DNA from: Bradyrhizobium sp. SRS-191
GTDB lineage: Bacteria; Pseudomonadota; Alphaproteobacteria; Rhizobiales; Xanthobacteraceae
Direction of reading: 5' to 3'
DNA: 64,000 nt
NCBI RefSeq assembly: GCF_024586915.1
Contig: NZ_JANBVS010000024.1
Coordinates: forward strand, 1 to 64,000
This document shows positions 1 through 8,878 of the stretch, in pieces (the stretch's first letter is position 1; the number at the start of each line of letters is the position of its first letter). The position numbers and the translations under genes are program-made. The notes beneath the pieces were generated by a model. The model did not search any database. It had not been told where the DNA came from and saw only the letters and a program-made list of their open reading frames with translations.

Positions 1-446
1 CCGGCTTGTTGCCCCCATCGCCGACAAGACGCGTCTTCCGCATCATCAGCCAGCTTGACCTCAGCCTCGGGAGGCCAGGACCACGCGACTTGACCGTACG
101 TCCCAGGCTCATTCGCCGGCCCGCTTGCGCGAAAGCCCCAAGCCCGACACGTCCACCGCTCCCCGCTTGCTACGCTCCGTGACGATCGGCCGAAACGTCC
201 CTCTTCATCGCGAACGGGATGGCCGAGAGCATCGATCTGATTTGCCCGACGATGCAAGGCGCGCTGCATGCGACAAACTGGCTCGACGGGCAGGTGGTGC
301 ATGAGAGCGATGCGAGAATTGCCCGTCGGGCATGACGGCGAGCACCGCCCGTAACAATGAAGGACATCGCCGGTGATGACGTCGCTCGGAGTCCAACCAT
401 ATGCTTGAGCACGCGGTGGACGGATGACAGGTTGAAGGACAGGTTC
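1..446. other. No gene recognised at the left edge
   Basis: I see no convincing coding region here. A short plus-strand frame ending near 336 reads as a possible C-terminal fragment (from ATG 219, about 38 codons) but matches nothing I know. The last 20 bases contain the ribosome binding site of the antitoxin gene that follows (GAAGGACAGG). Confidence 0.4.
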
Positions 447-737
447 ATGACGTCGACGACCTTAACCGTGCAGGTCGATGCCAACGTGAATGAGCGCCTG
501 GAACGGTTGGCCGAGCACACCGGTCGGAGCCTCGACGCAGTCGCGGCTGAACTGATCAACGACTCGCTTGAAGTTTATGAGTCGCAGGCAGAGGGCATCC
601 AGCAAGCCATCTCGTCGCTCAATTGGAGTGAAGGTATCCCCCACGACGACGTCAGGGATTGGCTTGCGTCCTGGGGAAGTCCAACCGAAAAGCCGGTGCC
701 TGGGAACGCGCTCAAGGGTAGCTCCAAGCGGCCATGA
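447..737 (+). CDS. CopG/ParD-type ribbon-helix-helix antitoxin, orphan
   Basis: A 96-residue protein. The N-terminal half (about residues 3-45) has the RHH pattern: a beta strand TTLTVQVDANVNERLERLA, then two helices containing TGRSLDAVAAELI. The C-terminal half ends with DDVRDWLASWGSP, the toxin-binding type of tail seen in ParD/RelB-like antitoxins of alphaproteobacteria. In that family the protein represses its own operon and neutralises a RelE/ParE toxin. The ATG at 447 is preceded by GAAGGACAGG, a good ribosome binding site; an upstream in-frame start at 357 is less likely. Its stop overlaps an ATG (ATGA at 734-737), as expected for a coupled toxin gene, but that frame is broken (next feature). 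Confidence 0.75.
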   Translation: MTSTTLTVQVDANVNERLERLAEHTGRSLDAVAAELINDSLEVYESQAEGIQQAISSLNWSEGIPHDDVRDWLASWGSPTEKPVPGNALKGSSKRP

Positions 738-785
738 CCCGACCTGGTCTCCGGAGGCGATCGCCGAACTCGTCGTTGGCCAGAG
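734..785 (+). pseudogene. Remnant of a RelE/ParE-type toxin gene start
   Basis: The ATG at 734 overlaps the antitoxin stop, the usual arrangement for a toxin partner. Read from that ATG, the frame gives no recognisable toxin. One base out of phase, codons 742-774 read TWSPEAIAEL, which resembles the N-terminus of RelE/ParE toxins (W-S/T-P-x-A-x-x-D/E-L). The similarity fades after about 12 codons. I infer a small indel next to the start codon and loss of the rest of the gene. The matching stretch is very short, so this is suggestive only. Confidence 0.4.
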
Positions 786-861
786 TCCTTTTGAACACGT
801 GCCATCCAGAGGTCAGGACAGAACTCCCGCAAAGCCCCGCCAGCTTCCGCCTCTTGGTTGC

Positions 862-1119
862 TCAAGACATCCGTCGCAAGCGTTCCACCTCGTCAATCAG
901 CCGTTCGATGTCCGTTCGGGCATGCGAGTTGAATTCCTGGTCCTCCGCCGTCGCTCCCGTCAGATGGATGTCCGTCGCGGCAGTTCTTATGAAGCTGGAG
1001 CCGACGAAAGTGGCCGGGTTTTCGATGAACGACGTCCATGGGCCGGGAGTCGCTTGCCGCAGTCGCAGGCGAATTTCAGCAAGCTCGTCATCACTCAACA
1101 TCGCTTCGATCTCCGACAT
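862..1119 (-). CDS. Small conserved hypothetical protein
   Basis: An 85-residue acidic protein with no signal peptide or membrane segment. It contains the string RQATPGPWTSF, then SSFIRT, then DIHLTGATAEDQEF and a C-terminal HARTDIERLIDEVERLR helix. This arrangement (ATPGPW ... GA-x-DQ-x-F ... AR-x-DI-x-RLI) recurs in a family of small bacterial and phage-associated proteins of unknown function. The ordered composition and a frame that ends cleanly favour a real gene. It lies next to the broken toxin-antitoxin locus, in the opposite orientation. No function can be assigned. Confidence 0.6.
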   Translation of the reverse strand: MSEIEAMLSDDELAEIRLRLRQATPGPWTSFIENPATFVGSSFIRTAATDIHLTGATAEDQEFNSHARTDIERLIDEVERLRRMS

Positions 1120-1149
1120 GCTTTCGTAGATGGCCGAGAATGATCCAAG

Positions 1150-1590
1150 CTAGCAGCTCGAATCCCCGCTGGCCCAGCGGTAGATGCGGCTGCTGAGGGG
1201 GCCGGCTCCCATGGGGTTGCTGACCTTGATGGTCACGCGCGATCCAGAGCCGGACTTTTCGATGCGCGCCGCGACGAAGTAGTTCATCCGGATGCCATAG
1301 CTGCCTGCGACCAGGCGAAACTCCGCGAAGCCGCGGTCGCGGTGCAGCTCGCCTTCGGCTTCGATCTGTCCCCCGCCCGGGTTGCCCGGATTGCCAAAGA
1401 CCTGGACGGGCGGATTACAGCTTTTGCCGGCGTCCATCAGGCGGCGGTAGATCTCCTCGTAGCTTTCGGAAAAGCTTCTGCTGTCGGCAACGTCGCGCGA
1501 GTTCAGGCCCTCCGGCGACGCCGCACATCCACCGAGCAGCGCCATGACGGCGGCGGCCGCCGCCGCACGCAAAGCGAAGTTCATCCCCAT
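1150..1590 (-). CDS. Putative lipoprotein of unknown function
   Basis: A 146-residue protein with a lipoprotein signal: a short N-terminus, an alanine-rich hydrophobic stretch and the lipobox LLGGC, with Cys at about residue 22. The mature part has one central Cys (GKSCNPPVQVFG) and a C-terminal pair of segments (GSRVTIKVSNPMG, ending SGDSSC), so a disulfide is possible. A second in-frame ATG two codons downstream could also be the start. The protein should be lipid-anchored in the outer or inner membrane. No domain is recognised; similar proteins are annotated only as hypothetical. Confidence 0.65.
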   Translation of the reverse strand: MGMNFALRAAAAAAVMALLGGCAASPEGLNSRDVADSRSFSESYEEIYRRLMDAGKSCNPPVQVFGNPGNPGGGQIEAEGELHRDRGFAEFRLVAGSYGIRMNYFVAARIEKSGSGSRVTIKVSNPMGAGPLSSRIYRWASGDSSC

Positions 1591-1908
1591 GAATCGTCCC
1601 CCAGCGCCCGACGGTCGCCTCGTCCCCGAGTGGTCATCGCCGTATTCGTGCTATCAAAAGATATGCGAGTTCCCGTGAACCGTGCAACAGGCGACGCATC
1701 CAGACCTGGTGCTTTCGCCGCGGAGGCATCTCGGCTTGGGGACGCAAAACGAAGTCAAGCTCATCAAGCCGGTACGCGTCATGGTCTATCGGCAGGAGCG
1801 GAACGCGCAGACCATCCGCATTGTCGATGCGTGAGCAATCGGCGGCGCATCAATTGGCTCCGATGAGCCGGTGTCCGGAACGATCGCAGCCGGCTGTCGT
1901 TGACTTCG
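1591..1908. other. Intergenic stretch, nothing recognised
   Basis: This lies between the divergent lipoprotein gene and a small plus-strand frame. It may hold promoters for both. I find no RNA gene, strong hairpin or conserved coding frame. Confidence 0.4.
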
Positions 1909-2124
1909 ATGCCTCGGATCGAACTCGCAAAACCGCTCTCTCGAGCGATGCAGATCTATCGCCGCGTGGCCAGACACGATCTGGACCAGGGAATGCGGCG
2001 TGCGCTGGCGCGACACATGCGTGGGATGGCCGAACAGGGCGTGCACGATCCCGGCCGACTGACCGTCTGCGGCCTGAGCTATTTGCGCCAGTTGGAACGA
2101 CAGCGCGGTCGCGAGCGATCCTGA
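1909..2124 (+). CDS. Small hypothetical protein
   Basis: A 71-residue basic frame starting at ATG 1909; a TTG three codons upstream is the alternative. The composition is protein-like: PLSRAMQIYRRVARHDLD, then RALARHMRGMAEQG and RLTVCGLSYLRQLER. The LTV-x-GLSYLR-x-LER ending resembles small hypothetical proteins I associate with Bradyrhizobium genomes. There is no signal peptide, metal site or membrane segment. It has no neighbours on its strand for 1.7 kb. Confidence is limited because overlapping frames in this GC-rich stretch are also open. Confidence 0.4.
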   Translation: MPRIELAKPLSRAMQIYRRVARHDLDQGMRRALARHMRGMAEQGVHDPGRLTVCGLSYLRQLERQRGRERS

Positions 2125-2339
2125 CCTGCCGCGGCACATGGACGGCGATCGATCGTGAGCGGGCCGCGTCTCGGATCCGCCCGATCGTCTGGCATCGATT
2201 TTCATTCAGGCGAGCGGGACGTGGATGGCCGCGGCAGGCACGGCCATGACGACGTTGAAACAGCCGGGATCATCGTTCGAATCGGCTGATGCGATTGCCC
2301 TGTTCCCGGCTATCGATCGTCTGCCGTCCACCCCTCGGC

Positions 2340-3572
2340 TTAGTTCGCGCTGATGGCGTGCAGATGCATCGCGAGCATCATCGGATCATGATGCGGCTCG
2401 GCGGAATAGCCGGCGTAGGCTGCGGTATGGTCGTGGGCCGGTCCGGCATCGGTGCCGTTGGCCGCGGCCGCATCGGCCTGCGCATTTGCAAGCACCTGTG
2501 CGGCGCCGGCGGCGTCGCCGAGCTTGGTCAGGCTGGCGGCGGTCTCCGCGGCGACAGCGGACGCGATCGCGGCGGCCTGCGCGGGCGTCTGCAGCGGCGC
2601 GGCGACGCCGGCGGCGTGCGGCAGCTGCGCGAGCAGCGCCTGGGTATCCGGCGTCTTGATGTTGTAGCCGAGCGTCTCCAGCACCACGAGGTCGATCGGC
2701 GACAGCGTCTGCGACGTGGTGGGATTGTAGAACTCGTTCAGCGGATCGCGGGCGCCCTGGATGCCGGTGTTGAGGAAGTCGGCCGGGTCCGACATCTGGC
2801 CGTAATCGGCGATCTTGGTGACGCCGCCGTCGAGCGAGAAATAGGCCGGAGGGCCGGCGGCGATGTTGTTGTTGATCAGATGCTGGCCGGGCTTGGTGAA
2901 GTCGAACAGGTCGAAGATGTCGAGATTGCCCGGCGATGGCACCCGGCCCAGCGCATGCGACAGCTCGTGCAGCGCGACGCCGACCAGCGACTGGTTGGGG
3001 ATGTCGGTGTTGAAGACGGCGAAGCCGTCCTCCGTGGTGGTGTTGTTCGGATCGATCAGGCCAAGCACCTTGGCCTGTGCATTGGCCACGAACACCTGCG
3101 AATGGCCCTGCACCGCCCGCGTGGTCGGCAGGTTGTCGAACACGGTGTCGCCGGCCGCGGCGTGATCCTGCAGATCGGTGCGGAGCTGCGTGTAGTTGGC
3201 GAGCACGCCGTTGCTGACATTGGCGCCGGCGCCGCCGCCGGTGCCGGCGAAGTCGATCGCGAGATTGACCGTGGCCTTGTCGGTGATGGCCGAGGACAGG
3301 ATCGCCGCGGCCTGCTCCACGCCGGCGCGGAAGCTTTCAGGCGCGGCTGCCGCGGCGGCATCGAAGTTCAAATTGAAGGTGAGGCCTCCGGTGTGGACCG
3401 AGACGGTCTCCGAGCCGTCGGCATGCACGACCGGAGCCGAGACCGCACCAGGCGGCAGCACGAACGGAGTCGCGGCAGCAGCCGTCGTGGTCGGCGTGTT
3501 CTTCGCAGCAGCCGTGTCCGGCATCAAGGCGTCGGAGCTCAGTCCGAGCTGGTCATAGGTCAGCGTGTTCAT
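2340..3572 (-). CDS. Zinc metalloprotease with HExxHxxGR motif (NF038122-like)
   Basis: A 410-residue protein. Residues 202-210 read HELSHALGR: two zinc-binding histidines and the catalytic glutamate, in an arrangement close to metzincin-type peptidases. Downstream, SPIDLVVLETLGYN is the kind of conserved segment seen at the end of the catalytic domain in secreted NF038122-like metalloproteases. The N-terminus is low-complexity (Ala/Thr-rich, residues 20-45) with no classical signal peptide, and the C-terminus is an alanine-rich helical tail ending in His-rich sequence. I infer an extracellular protease, perhaps exported by a signal-independent route. It is monocistronic, and the start ATG at 3572 has GAGTCCGTCC upstream but no strong Shine-Dalgarno. 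Confidence 0.7.
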   Translation of the reverse strand: MNTLTYDQLGLSSDALMPDTAAAKNTPTTTAAAATPFVLPPGAVSAPVVHADGSETVSVHTGGLTFNLNFDAAAAAAPESFRAGVEQAAAILSSAITDKATVNLAIDFAGTGGGAGANVSNGVLANYTQLRTDLQDHAAAGDTVFDNLPTTRAVQGHSQVFVANAQAKVLGLIDPNNTTTEDGFAVFNTDIPNQSLVGVALHELSHALGRVPSPGNLDIFDLFDFTKPGQHLINNNIAAGPPAYFSLDGGVTKIADYGQMSDPADFLNTGIQGARDPLNEFYNPTTSQTLSPIDLVVLETLGYNIKTPDTQALLAQLPHAAGVAAPLQTPAQAAAIASAVAAETAASLTKLGDAAGAAQVLANAQADAAAANGTDAGPAHDHTAAYAGYSAEPHHDPMMLAMHLHAISAN

Positions 3573-3834
3573 TGGACGGACTCCTTCAACCTCGCACCCC
3601 CCGGGCCTCGCATCCTCATCTGCGAAGCGCTCGCAATGGGCGGACCATCATCGGCAACTGAGTGCAAAGTCTGACGTCGTCGGAACCTCTTCGGGGCAGA
3701 CTGCGCCATGGTTTGGCTGCGGCATGGCGGCCCCGCCATGCTCCCGCCGCGCTGGTCACACCAGGCGAATGGAGGCAATCTGCCGCAGGCATTCGCCATA
3801 CAAATACTCAGCTCCCTCCAATCGAGAGACCTTC

Positions 3835-4785
3835 ATGAAACACCGTCCGCTCGGCCGTTCCGGCCTCAACGTCCCGCCCCTCTGCTTCGGCTGTAACGTG
3901 TTCGGCTGGACCGTGGACGAAGCGGCGTCATTTCGCCTGCTCGACAAGGTCCTGGACGCCGGGCTGAGCTTCCTCGACACGGCCGACGTCTATTCGCGCT
4001 GGGTGCCCGGCCACACCGGCGGCGAGTCCGAGACCATCATCGGCAAATGGATGAAGCAGCGCGGCAACCGCGACCGCATCATCCTGGCCACCAAGGTCGG
4101 CATGGACATGGGCGATGGGAAGGTCGGGCTGAAGGCCGACTACATCGCGCGCGCGGTCGAGGACAGCCTGCGCCGGCTGCAGACCGATGTGATCGATCTC
4201 TATCAGTCGCACAAGGACGACGAGACGACGCCGCAGGAGGAAACGCTGGCGGCCTATGACAGACTGATCAAGGCCGGCAAGGTGCGCGTCATCGGCGCCT
4301 CGAACTTCTCGGCCGAGCGGCTGCAGGCCGCGCTCGACATCTCCAAGGCCAACAACCTGCCGCGCTATGAGAGCCTGCAGCCGGACTACAGTCTCGCCGA
4401 ACGATCGGTGTATGAAGGCGCGCTGCAGCGCGTGTGCGAGCAGAACCAGGTCGGTGTCATCACCTTCTTCTCGCTCGCCGCCGGCTTCCTCACCGGCAAG
4501 TACCGCTCGGAGGCCGACTACGGCAAGAGTCCGCGGGGACAGCGCGGCATTCCGAAATACATGAACGAGCGCGGCATGCGCATCCTCGCCGCGCTGGACG
4601 AGGTGGCGAAGGAGACCGGCGCCCAGCAGGCCTCCGTCGCGTTGGCCTGGCTGCTCGCCAAGCCCTCGGTGACGGCGCCGATCGCGAGCGCGACCAAGCC
4701 GGAGCATGTCGATACCTTGGTCGCAGCGACGCAGCTGGTGCTGACGCCCGATCAGGTTGCGCGGCTCGACGCCGCAAGCGCTTGA
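3835..4785 (+). CDS. Aldo/keto reductase
   Basis: A 316-residue protein covering the whole aldo/keto reductase barrel. The catalytic tetrad is visible: Asp48 and Tyr53 in LDTADVYS, Lys87 in LATKVGM, and His126 in LYQSHKDD. The NADPH-binding region near the C-terminus includes PIASATKPEHV. It should reduce an aldehyde or ketone with NADPH in the cytoplasm; the substrate cannot be read from sequence. I chose ATG 3835 (MKHRPLGRSG) because the family begins there. The longer frame from 3565 carries unrelated sequence. It stands alone, followed by a stable hairpin. Confidence 0.9.
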   Translation: MKHRPLGRSGLNVPPLCFGCNVFGWTVDEAASFRLLDKVLDAGLSFLDTADVYSRWVPGHTGGESETIIGKWMKQRGNRDRIILATKVGMDMGDGKVGLKADYIARAVEDSLRRLQTDVIDLYQSHKDDETTPQEETLAAYDRLIKAGKVRVIGASNFSAERLQAALDISKANNLPRYESLQPDYSLAERSVYEGALQRVCEQNQVGVITFFSLAAGFLTGKYRSEADYGKSPRGQRGIPKYMNERGMRILAALDEVAKETGAQQASVALAWLLAKPSVTAPIASATKPEHVDTLVAATQLVLTPDQVARLDAASA

Positions 4786-4806
4786 GTTGTTAGTCCGTTC
4801 ATTCAA

Positions 4807-4842
4807 AGCACGGCGCGACGCGTTGACGCATCGCGCCGTGCT
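4807..4842 (+). terminator. Hairpin after the aldo/keto reductase gene
   Basis: A perfect 12-bp stem (4807-4818 pairing with 4831-4842) with a 12-base loop lies 21 bases after the stop codon. No T-tract follows, so it may be a 3' stabiliser or a factor-assisted terminator rather than a classic intrinsic terminator. Confidence 0.5.
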
Positions 4843-5007
4843 CGCGCAGATCTTCCGCACGACGCAATTCCAGCACAGGCGTGGGGCTGGTTGGACTAAT
4901 TTGCAGCGTGATCGGTAGCATCTTAGGCGTCGCCTCGCAGCGGCCAAAATTCGGCCCGGATCGAAACGTTAAGTGCACTGCCAAATTAGAAGAGCTCAAG
5001 GGAAGCG

Positions 5008-6174
5008 TTGGGGGCAGGTGTGGCGCGTGTTCGTCTTTGCGCACTCGTTTCGACAATCATGCTGGCGGCGGCTGCGGCATTCGGCGGCAGCGCTGAGGCG
5101 CAGCAGCAGCCGCGTCCGGCGGCCGGCGCGGCCGCTGTGGGCAATCTGCCGGACCGCGACTCGCTGAACTCAGGCACCGTCACGGTCATCACCGCGCCGA
5201 TCGGCGGGCCGATGTCGGTGATGGGCTCGGACATGGCCGCGGTGCTCGACGACGGCGAGAATCTCCGCGTGCTGCCGATTCTCGGCAAGGGCTCGGCGCA
5301 GAACCTCGTCGACATCATCATGTTGAAGAACATCGATATGGGCTTCGTCGCCACCGACGCGCTGGAATTCGTCAAGACGGAATATAACATCCCGGACATC
5401 GCCCAGCGCGTCCGCTACATCGCCAAGCTGTTCCACAACGACGTCCACATCATCGCGCGGCGCGAGATCCGCTCGCTCGAAGATCTCAACGGCAAGCGCG
5501 TGTTCGCCGAGCGCTCGATCGGCCTGCCCGCCGCGCACACCATCTTCCGCCGCCTGGGCATCCGCGCCGACATCGACTCCGTGACGGACCCGACCGGCGG
5601 CCTGCAGAAGCTGATCGACGGCCAGGGCGATGCCTGGATCGCGTCGGTGTCGAAGGACGCGCCGATCATCAAGGGCATCAAGAACGAGGGCGGCCGGCTG
5701 CATCTGTTGCCGGTTCCGTATGACCGTTCGCTGCAGGACATCTATCTGCCGACGTCGTTCTCGTCGGAGGAATATCCGAACCTGGTGCCGCCGGGCACCA
5801 AGGTCGACGCGGTCGCGGCGTCCACCGTGCTGATGGTTTATAACTGGCCGGAGAACAGCGACCGCTATCGGCGCACGGCGCGCTTCGTCGATGCGCTGTT
5901 CGGCAAGATCCAGGTGCTGCAGTCGCCGCCGCGGCATCCGAAATGGCGCGACACGGTGCTGTCCGCGCCGGTGCAGGGCATGATCCGCTTCAAGGCGGCG
6001 CAGGACTGGCTCGACGGCGCCCGCGCGGTGCAGTCGCCGGCCTCGGACGGCAACCCGGCCGAGTTCCGCAAGTTTCTCGACGAGCGCAAGGCGCAGGCTC
6101 GGATGTCGTCGGACGAAGCGGCGAAGCTGTATAGCGACTTCCTGAAATGGCAACGAACCAAGGACGCGCGCTGA
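5008..6174 (+). CDS. TAXI-family TRAP periplasmic solute-binding protein
   Basis: A 388-residue protein with a signal peptide (LVSTIMLAAAAAFGGSAEA) and a mature domain of the NMT1/TAXI type. Typical segments are SVMGSDMAAVLDDGENLRVL near the start, GKGSAQNLVDIIMLKNIDMG, and the hinge region KRVFAERSIGLPAAHTIF. TAXI proteins capture carboxylate solutes in the periplasm for TRAP transporters. No transporter membrane subunit lies nearby, so the partner is elsewhere or absent. The start is uncertain: TTG 5008 has AAGGGA upstream, while GTG 5020 would give a shorter signal peptide. It converges on the histidine kinase gene. Confidence 0.8.
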   Translation: MGAGVARVRLCALVSTIMLAAAAAFGGSAEAQQQPRPAAGAAAVGNLPDRDSLNSGTVTVITAPIGGPMSVMGSDMAAVLDDGENLRVLPILGKGSAQNLVDIIMLKNIDMGFVATDALEFVKTEYNIPDIAQRVRYIAKLFHNDVHIIARREIRSLEDLNGKRVFAERSIGLPAAHTIFRRLGIRADIDSVTDPTGGLQKLIDGQGDAWIASVSKDAPIIKGIKNEGGRLHLLPVPYDRSLQDIYLPTSFSSEEYPNLVPPGTKVDAVAASTVLMVYNWPENSDRYRRTARFVDALFGKIQVLQSPPRHPKWRDTVLSAPVQGMIRFKAAQDWLDGARAVQSPASDGNPAEFRKFLDERKAQARMSSDEAAKLYSDFLKWQRTKDAR

Positions 6175-6205
6175 GGCTGCGCATCGAAGCGGCACGCCGC
6201 GGCAA

Positions 6206-7642
6206 CTAGGCCTTCACAATGGAGCGGCGCCGGAGCGGCAAGGCGGCCTCGCCTGCCGCCGATGCGCTCGACGGCTGCGCCGCCGCGCGCGCAAAGCTCA
6301 GCTCGACGGTGGTGCCGCCGCCCGGCGTCTCGCGCAGCGCGACGCGGCCCTGATGGGTGGCCATGACCTGCGACACGATCGAAAGCCCGAGCCCCATGCC
6401 GTCGCCGCGCGTATGTCCGCGCTCGAACGGCTGCAGCAGGCGCTCGGGCTGATCAGAGTCCAGTCCGGGGCCCGAATCGATCACGCTCAGCTGCGCGGCG
6501 GGGTTGACGTCGACGAGGATCGGACCGCCGGTGCCGGCATGCGTGACCGCATTCCTGATCAGGTTCGAGAGCGCCACCGCGATCGCGGGCTCCGAGCCTT
6601 GGATCCAGACCGGCGTCTCGGGCGCAACAAAACCGATCTCTAGCTCCGCCTTCAGCGCCATCGGCACATGCTCCGCGGTCACGCGCCGCGCCAGCGCGAC
6701 GAGATCGATCTCGGCCAGCTCCACCGGCTCCAGCGAGATGCGGGCGAGCTGCAGCAGCATGGTGACGATCGACGATAGCTTCTGGTTCTCGGCCACGAGC
6801 CGCGTGCGCAGGCCGGGATCCTCGATCGTCTCCAGCATCGTGCGCGCGTTGGTCAGCGGCGTCCGCAGCTCATGCGCCGCGTTGGAGAGGAAGTTGCGCT
6901 GCGCTTCCGCGGCATGATCGATGCGCGACAGAGCGCGATTGAACGCGGTGACCAGCGGCAGCAGCTCGGCCGGGGCATCCTGCTCGGGCAGGCGGCGGCC
7001 GTCAGGCACCCCGTCGATCAGCTCGGCCGCCCTCGCCACTGCGCGAACCGGGCGGGCGATCAGCGCCGGCATGAAGACGAGCGCCGCAACCACGGTCGCC
7101 AACAGGACGAGAATGATCGGAAGCGCGACGATCGTCGCATCGGTCAACGTGCCCAGCATCAGCTGGGTCGACGTGTAGGCCACGCCGCCGGTCTCGATCC
7201 AGACCTCGCCGACCGGTGTATTGCGAACCGCGGTCATGCGCTTGAGGTTGCGGGTCTCGCCGTCGATGGCATAGGCCAGGAAGCTGGTGCCGTCCTGCGT
7301 CGACGGGTTCTTGTGCGGCCGCCATTTCGGGATCGGCCCATAGCTGACCTCGCCGCTCTTGTCGGAGACGACGTACCAGAAGGTCGGAAAGTCCTGGATG
7401 ATCTTGTCGAGGCGGCCCGTCTGCTTGACCAGCAATTTGCCGCCGGCGTCGCGCGCCACCGCCTCCTTCAAGGCATCGGCGACATCGGCGGCGCCCCAGG
7501 TGCCGTCATCGTCACCGCCGAACCGGATCAGCAGGGCGGCGGCGCAGATCAGCATGATCGTGCTGACGATGCCGATCAGCGTCGCCGACAGCAGCGTGAT
7601 GGAGCGCCGGATGCGCGCGAGCTTCTGCCACCTGACCTGCAT
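6206..7642 (-). CDS. Sensor histidine kinase of an OmpR-type pair
   Basis: A 478-residue membrane kinase. Segment order: TM1 (about 15-40), a periplasmic sensor of about 120 residues, TM2 (about 168-195), HAMP (to about 240), then the H-box with His257 in SNAAHELRTPL. The ATPase domain follows with N-box NLIRNAVTHAG, G1 DSGPGLD and G2 GMGLGLS. The ligand is unknown. I chose ATG 7642 because it overlaps the regulator's stop (TGATG), indicating translational coupling; the longer frame from 7699 lies inside the regulator gene. The two form a minus-strand operon. Confidence 0.88.
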   Translation of the reverse strand: MQVRWQKLARIRRSITLLSATLIGIVSTIMLICAAALLIRFGGDDDGTWGAADVADALKEAVARDAGGKLLVKQTGRLDKIIQDFPTFWYVVSDKSGEVSYGPIPKWRPHKNPSTQDGTSFLAYAIDGETRNLKRMTAVRNTPVGEVWIETGGVAYTSTQLMLGTLTDATIVALPIILVLLATVVAALVFMPALIARPVRAVARAAELIDGVPDGRRLPEQDAPAELLPLVTAFNRALSRIDHAAEAQRNFLSNAAHELRTPLTNARTMLETIEDPGLRTRLVAENQKLSSIVTMLLQLARISLEPVELAEIDLVALARRVTAEHVPMALKAELEIGFVAPETPVWIQGSEPAIAVALSNLIRNAVTHAGTGGPILVDVNPAAQLSVIDSGPGLDSDQPERLLQPFERGHTRGDGMGLGLSIVSQVMATHQGRVALRETPGGGTTVELSFARAAAQPSSASAAGEAALPLRRRSIVKA

Positions 7643-8328
7643 CACTCGCCGCTCATGAGATAGCCGAGGCCGCGCACCGGCTTGATGGTGGCCTTGCAAT
7701 TGGCCTCGCGCAAACGGCGGCGCAGCCGCGACACATGCGCCTCGATCGCATTCGACTGGATCTCGTCCTCGAAGCCGTAGGCCGCCGATTCCAGCGTTTC
7801 GCGCAGGACGACGCGGCCGCTGCGGCGGACCAGCGCCTCGAGGATCGCCAGCTCGCGACGCGGCACGACGATGGGCGCCTGATCGACGGTGACCGCGCGG
7901 TTGACGATGTCGTAGGTCAGATTGGCGATCGAGACCATCGCGCCGCGATCGAGCGACAGGCGGCGCAGCACCGCGCGCGCCCGCGCGACCAGCTCGATCG
8001 GCTCGAACGGCTTGGCGACATAGTCGTCGGCGCCCTCGTCGAGCGCGCGCGCGATATCGGCGGGATCGTCGAGCGCCGTCAGCACGACGGTCGCCGGGCT
8101 CGGCTTCTGCTGCCGCAGGTCCGGCAACAGCGCAAGCCCGTCGCCATCGGGCAGGCCGCGATCGATCACGACGAGCTCGAAATTGCGCACGGCAATCGCT
8201 GCGCGTCCCTCGTCCAGCGTCGTGACGACGTCGGATGAGCCGAAGGCCGTCGCGAGCGTATCCCGCAGCCAGATCCCGAGCTGCGGATCATCCTCAACGA
8301 CCAGTACGCGCACACTATTCTCCTGCAT
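7642..8328 (-). CDS. OmpR/PhoB-family response regulator
   Basis: A 228-residue protein. The receiver domain has the acidic pocket VVEDD at residues 10-14 and the phosphoacceptor Asp56 in LVVIDRGLP, with the conserved switch Lys in YVAKPFEP. The C-terminal winged helix (trans_reg_C) contains REL-x-ILEAL and NAIEAHVSRLRRRL. It should be phosphorylated by the coupled kinase and bind DNA. I place the start at ATG 8328 (MQENSVRVL) because the receiver fold begins just after it; ATG 8355 would add nine residues. Its stop overlaps the kinase start. Confidence 0.88.
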   Translation of the reverse strand: MQENSVRVLVVEDDPQLGIWLRDTLATAFGSSDVVTTLDEGRAAIAVRNFELVVIDRGLPDGDGLALLPDLRQQKPSPATVVLTALDDPADIARALDEGADDYVAKPFEPIELVARARAVLRRLSLDRGAMVSIANLTYDIVNRAVTVDQAPIVVPRRELAILEALVRRSGRVVLRETLESAAYGFEDEIQSNAIEAHVSRLRRRLREANCKATIKPVRGLGYLMSGE

Positions 8329-8878
8329 GATAGGCAAGCCGAGGTCTTCTATCATTACGGACGGATTACAATAGGATTACGTCGCCAGCATTCATCTACC
8401 ATTCTTTCAAGCTCCTGAGATAATAGCGTTTTTTCACGGACCTCGCCCGGCGCGGATCTTTTTTTACACGCCTCGTGGGCGGCGAGCCGACACTGCGGCG
8501 ATGGTTTTCACCGCATCTTCGACGACGCGAACACGGTTGGCTTGTGCGCCGGAGGCCTTGCAATCGTATGACGTGAGGACAACGGCCGGAGGTGACGCTC
8601 CGCTGTTAGATCGCGCTAGAGCTTGACGTCAGTCTGTCGTAATCGTCTCCGGCAAGACTTGAACAAACAAGCAAGCTCCCAAGGATTCCTTCTCATGAAG
8701 CCGGACGCATGATCGACTGCACGGCGCGGCAGCCAGCTCCGATTCCATCTGTGGCGGCGGCGCGACGATCGTCGCGGCTCGGGTCTCGGCTCTGCAGAGA
8801 CGCTCAGGCGCGGCTGCACGTCGGCCGCCGAGCTCCGGCAGCGCCCCGGCGACCACCGCATCCGACGCACCGTCATTG
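8329..8878. other. Intergenic stretch between divergent genes
   Basis: 550 bases between the divergent response-regulator and glycosyltransferase genes. It includes two T-rich patches (around 8429-8434 and 8459-8465) and probably the promoters of both units. Minus-strand frames here lack protein-like composition. No RNA gene or mobile element is visible. Confidence 0.4.

Noticed and set aside
2289..3674. Plus-strand frame opposite the metalloprotease gene
   Set aside because: Composition is Arg/Gly-rich antisense of the protease; no recognisable domain, while the minus strand has an intact HExxH protein.
6872..7663. Plus-strand frame opposite the histidine kinase
   Set aside because: Antisense of kinase codons; no domain or ribosome binding site.
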